Shown: piece after piece, positions 5,961 to 8,744 of the stretch
Layout of the letters: each line of letters starts with the position of its first letter
Position numbering within the stretch: position 1 is the stretch's first letter
NCBI GenBank assembly: GCA_043424535.1
Contig: JBHWOV010000124.1
Coordinates: 1 to 8,744, forward strand
Direction of reading: 5' to 3'
Source of the DNA: DSM-111022 sp043424535
GTDB taxonomy: Bacteria > Bacillota > Bacilli > Lactobacillales > Aerococcaceae
Length of the DNA stretch: 8,744 bases
Made by a program: the position numbers and the translations under genes
The notes under the pieces: generated by a model
Told to the model about the DNA's origin: nothing
What the model saw: only the letters and a program-made list of their open reading frames with translations
Databases searched by the model: none

Positions 5961-6893
5961 ATGCAATTAGATTTCTTTTTAACACTGCAAAAAGTGTTGA
6001 TTTTATTTTTACTTATTGTGATTGGCTTTGTAGCAGGGCGAACCAATCTTATTTCAGCCAAAGGCCAAAAAGATATTACCAATTTAGTTCTTTATATTAC
6101 GATGCCAGCTACAATTTTTAATGCGATGCAATTGCCATTGAATAAAGAACGTGTACAAACATCATTAATCATTATTGGTATTATGATTTTTTGTTATACG
6201 ATCATGTTTTTAGTTGGTTTCTTTGTTTCGCGTCGTTTAAATTTGACACTGGGACAAAAGGATATTTTTCATACAGCACTACTTCTATCAAATACAACTT
6301 TTATGGGCTACCCGATTGTCAGTAATCTCTTAGGAGAAGAGGCATTGTTTTATGCTGTCTTAGGAGCAGGATTTATTTTCGAAATAGTAGCTTGGACTCT
6401 AGGCGTTTATTTGATTGGCAGAAATGCTAAAGCAACATCAACTTTCAATTGGAAAAAAATTTTTTTTAGCCCGGGTATTATATCTATTGCGATTGGTTTA
6501 TTATTTTTCTTAACACAATGGCAATTACCAACACTAATTCAAGATGTTGTCGATACTTTATCCCCAGCAACATCTCCATTAGCGATGATTGTCGTAGGAT
6601 TGATGCTATCACGTAGTGATATTCAAGCGGCATTTAAGAACCCTGTATTGTATTTAGCTGCTTTCTTAAAACTATTAGCTGTTCCATTATTGATTACAAT
6701 GATTTTGAAAGCTGTTGGATTCAGTGATCTAACATTAGTCATACCAGTGATTATGATTTCCATGCCTTCAGCGTCTTATGTCGCAATGTTTGCGGGTAAT
6801 GCAGAAAATGATACAAATTTTGCCAGTCAAATTGTATTTATGACATCATTACTTTCAATCATTACGATACCTATTGTGACACTGTTTCTATAA
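5961..6893 (+). CDS. AEC (auxin efflux carrier) family transporter
   Basis: This 310-residue, very hydrophobic protein has about ten predicted membrane segments, roughly at 9-25, 38-57, 66-90, 103-122, 128-152, 170-186, 203-217, 226-250, 257-278 and 288-309. Family marks are the LYITMPATIFNAM stretch (44-56) and NTTFMGYPI (111-119), with a polar loop in the middle (153-168), as in the usual 5+5 layout. AEC members move organic acids such as malate or malonate; direction and substrate cannot be told here. The start follows the hydrolase stop by 16 bases with a good GGAGGA site (5948-5953), and no terminator lies between, so the two genes are co-transcribed. Next to a predicted oxamate/oxalurate-type pathway, a carrier for a small carboxylate (importing the substrate or exporting oxamate) is reasonable. 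A strong terminator follows at once. Confidence 0.9.
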   Translation: MQLDFFLTLQKVLILFLLIVIGFVAGRTNLISAKGQKDITNLVLYITMPATIFNAMQLPLNKERVQTSLIIIGIMIFCYTIMFLVGFFVSRRLNLTLGQKDIFHTALLLSNTTFMGYPIVSNLLGEEALFYAVLGAGFIFEIVAWTLGVYLIGRNAKATSTFNWKKIFFSPGIISIAIGLLFFLTQWQLPTLIQDVVDTLSPATSPLAMIVVGLMLSRSDIQAAFKNPVLYLAAFLKLLAVPLLITMILKAVGFSDLTLVIPVIMISMPSASYVAMFAGNAENDTNFASQIVFMTSLLSIITIPIVTLFL

Positions 6894-6918
6894 AAAAAGA
6901 GGCTTAAGCCTCTTTTTT
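6893..6918. terminator. Bidirectional terminator between transporter and regulator genes
   Basis: GAGGC, a TTAA loop and GCCTC (6899-6912) are flanked by six A's (6893-6898) and six T's (6913-6918), making a fully symmetric 26-base palindrome. It begins at the last base of the transporter's stop codon and ends 33 bases before the regulator's stop. The T-run follows the stem in both directions, so it should end both convergent transcripts. Confidence 0.92.
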
Positions 6919-6951
6919 GCTTGGAATAATCTATTAATAATTGTATGAAAA

Positions 6952-8571
6952 CTATTTTTTGTGATTTAAGAGAAGTTCTAGAGCCATCCTCAAATTTAAT
7001 GAATATTCTGGATCAGTGATATCGCGTTCCAAAATTTCTTCACATTTTTGAATACGATATTTCACTGTATTTCGATGGACATATAGTTTAGAGGCAGTCT
7101 GTGCAATTTCACATTGCGAACTTAAATAAACATACATCGTTTCGCGTAAATCAGCTAATGAATCATCAGCTAAATCAGCGAAAGGACCTAAAACATTGTG
7201 TATAAAAAAATCAATTTGTTGTTGGTCAATCGTAGTAAATAAATGTAAAATACCTTTATTTTCATATGTAAGCACGGAGTCTGTAAAAGATTTTTCTATC
7301 CGTTCGTCATGTGTAATGCGAGCCTGAGTTAAGCTTTTTTCAATAAGATTGACTGCATTCACTGGCGCTCCAATATTGTAAGCAATTGAAATTCCCGTAC
7401 GTTGCTTTAATGTTTTTGCTAAGTCCATTAATTTGTCATGTAAATCATTTATTGGCTCTTGCAATAGAATCAGTGTCTCTGAATTTGAAGGAGAATAAAT
7501 CACTTTAGCCTGAGATGATATGCTGTCTAAAGATTTTTCTAACCATAGTGAAATCAACCAGAGATTTTCTCTATGTGAGATACTTTTTTCTTTTTGCTTA
7601 TTTAGCAATGATAAATCAGTGATTTTAATGACTTGATAATAATTAGATGAAACAAAACCATGTTTATATTGATGGGTTTGTGAAAAATCGATTTTTTCTT
7701 GAATCCAATCCTTAAAATATTCGGCTTCTGTGCTTAATTCAAGCTGGTGCACTTTATCATTTTTCATTAAGACAAAGTTCAATGCTAGTGCTGCTTGATC
7801 CATAGCAAAATGATTTAATGGTTGAGGTATTTGTTCTGGATGTAAAATGACTAAATACTCACTGAAAAAATTGTAAATATTTAATTCTCTTACCGCAATT
7901 TGAATAGGTTTTTTATCAAAATCATTGACAATATATGAATGGGTTTCATCCGTTGCATTCACACTTTGGAGTCGGATTTGTTTGATAAAATCATTTAATT
8001 TCTCAGGTTGGTTTTTGAAGTGATTTGAATAAGTGATGACTTCATAAAATGAATCCAATAGTATGACAGGATTTTTAATCATTTGACTGAATTCATTAAT
8101 ATATAGCTGTATCGGCGCATCTTGAACTACTAAATTTTGAAAGAGTCGTTGAATGTCTAACGCGAAATCCATTTCTTCATGCTTTTCATGACGGACAATA
8201 TCCATCCATTGATGAAGGAGACTACCTAAATTATAATTATCAGGAATTTTGAAAATAGGAAATTTTTTATCATCGGCATAATTTATAATTTCTTGATCTA
8301 TCTGACCTAAAAACCGATTAACTTTGATGCCAAGTCCGATTGTTTTTGAACGAATTAGGGAATCAATTAATGATTTCAACTGTGATTGGTCATCATGATA
8401 AATCATACCTGTAGTTAATAATACTGTGCGATTAGGAATATAATGTTCAATATCTGGTGTCTCCGAAACTTCAATACTGCTGATATTTTTATCATTGGCA
8501 CCAGTATATTGTGTTAAGAATTGAATGTCATTATAACGAGGAAGATTGAGCAATTCGGCTAATGTTGTCAT
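6952..8571 (-). CDS. PucR/CdaR-family transcriptional regulator
   Basis: This 539-residue protein has the full PucR layout. An N-terminal purine-catabolism-type sensing domain (about 1-125) begins TLAELLNLPRYND and includes NRTVLLTTGM (47-56) and FPIFKIPDNY (104-113). A long middle part contains a diverged GGDEF-like CdaR domain (about 285-420). A C-terminal PucR helix-turn-helix (about 475-534) includes CEIAQTASKLYVHRNTVKYR (487-506). PucR of Bacillus subtilis controls purine and allantoin breakdown, and relatives often sit beside their target genes, so this is the likely ligand-responsive regulator of the two divergent units. The start has AAGGAG (8579-8584) 7 bases upstream. It has its own promoter, and its coding sequence is visibly more AT-rich than that of the FdrA and kinase genes. 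Family assignment is secure. Target genes, ligand and sign of control are inferred. Confidence 0.92.
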   Translation of the reverse strand: MTTLAELLNLPRYNDIQFLTQYTGANDKNISSIEVSETPDIEHYIPNRTVLLTTGMIYHDDQSQLKSLIDSLIRSKTIGLGIKVNRFLGQIDQEIINYADDKKFPIFKIPDNYNLGSLLHQWMDIVRHEKHEEMDFALDIQRLFQNLVVQDAPIQLYINEFSQMIKNPVILLDSFYEVITYSNHFKNQPEKLNDFIKQIRLQSVNATDETHSYIVNDFDKKPIQIAVRELNIYNFFSEYLVILHPEQIPQPLNHFAMDQAALALNFVLMKNDKVHQLELSTEAEYFKDWIQEKIDFSQTHQYKHGFVSSNYYQVIKITDLSLLNKQKEKSISHRENLWLISLWLEKSLDSISSQAKVIYSPSNSETLILLQEPINDLHDKLMDLAKTLKQRTGISIAYNIGAPVNAVNLIEKSLTQARITHDERIEKSFTDSVLTYENKGILHLFTTIDQQQIDFFIHNVLGPFADLADDSLADLRETMYVYLSSQCEIAQTASKLYVHRNTVKYRIQKCEEILERDITDPEYSLNLRMALELLLNHKK

Positions 8572-8634
8572 AATGTTGCTCCTTTTAGGTTAATTGGCTA
8601 ATGATTTATGCATTTTAAACAAATAATTAATCAT

Positions 8635-8663
8635 ATTATAATAAAAAATTTAAAGTATATCAA
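8635..8663 (-). promoter_or_regulatory. Sigma-A-type promoter of the regulator gene
   Basis: On the minus strand TTGATA (8658-8663) and TATAAT (8635-8640) are separated by exactly 17 bases: a five-of-six -35 and a perfect -10. The start would fall near 8628, giving a leader of about 57 bases before the ATG at 8571. The leader shows no riboswitch-like structure that I can see. Confidence 0.8.
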
Positions 8664-8673
8664 TTGTGCACAA
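8664..8673. promoter_or_regulatory. Palindrome TTGTGCACAA abutting the regulator's -35 box
   Basis: This perfect 10-bp palindrome directly touches the upstream edge of the -35 hexamer. That is a position where a dimeric regulator can contact or occlude RNA polymerase. A near copy lies in the FdrA-hydrolase intergenic region at 5005-5014. Autoregulation by the PucR-type protein is the simplest reading, though another dimeric factor is possible. Confidence 0.45.
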
Positions 8674-8744
8674 AGATAATTTTTTCTTTATCCGAGATGC
8701 TATTTTTAATAAGAATATTTTAATTTCATCCCAAAAAATGATAA

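Noticed and set aside
5622..5966. Open frames inside the hydrolase gene on both strands
   Set aside because: They overlap the region carrying the catalytic Asp and His of the real gene and show no family features of their own.
8589..8601. TTGGCTAA in the regulator leader as a B. subtilis-type PucR box (WWWCNTTGGTTAA)
   Set aside because: Three of the thirteen positions mismatch, it lies downstream of the predicted start, and no comparable box exists in the FdrA-hydrolase promoter region.
8674..8744. A divergent promoter or gene start at the right edge
   Set aside because: The stretch is AT-rich with only weak hexamer look-alikes, and no start codon with a ribosome binding site can be seen before the window ends.

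Overview
The window looks like a chromosomal catabolic locus of a low-GC Gram-positive bacterium (Bacillota, most likely Lactobacillales or a close relative). The reasons are AT-rich sequence, purine-rich Shine-Dalgarno sites, sigma-A type promoter hexamers, a CcpA-type cre site and T-tailed hairpin terminators. I cannot name the genus. Nothing suggests a mobile element, phage, CRISPR array, rRNA or tRNA.

Layout: positions 1-54 may hold the last codons of a plus-strand gene entering from outside. A minus-strand terminator (53-80) closes the main operon, which is read right to left from 4927 to 157. Its gene order is an FdrA-YlbE (DUF1116) fusion, a DUF2877 protein (E. coli YlbF/AllH-like) and a carbamate kinase. 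A 162-bp divergent promoter region (4928-5089) separates this operon from a plus-strand pair: an HSL-type alpha/beta hydrolase (5090-5944) and an AEC-family membrane transporter (5961-6893). A bidirectional terminator (6893-6918) lies between the transporter and a convergent PucR/CdaR-type regulator (8571-6952). The regulator has its own well-formed promoter at 8635-8663.

How it fits together: the order fdrA-ylbE-ylbF-carbamate kinase is that of the E. coli allantoin-associated set. There FdrA, YlbE and YlbF (AllFGH) have been linked to oxamate carbamoyltransferase and YbcF (AllK) to catabolic carbamate kinase. The predicted chemistry is phosphorolysis of a carbamoylated compound (oxalurate in the known case) to carbamoyl phosphate, which the kinase uses to make ATP, ammonia and CO2. 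No allantoinase, allantoate hydrolase or ureidoglycolate dehydrogenase gene is in the window, so the substrate route is open. The hydrolase and AEC carrier are candidates for supplying the substrate or disposing of the oxamate-like product. The PucR-type protein is the obvious local regulator.

Regulatory reading: the operon promoter has a perfect TATAAT overlapped by a cre-like site with one mismatch, which suggests glucose repression. A TTGTGCA-type element occurs in the divergent promoter region and, as a perfect 10-bp palindrome, directly beside the regulator's -35 box. It is a candidate operator shared by the locus. The 71 bases upstream of that palindrome (8674-8744) show nothing I can assign.
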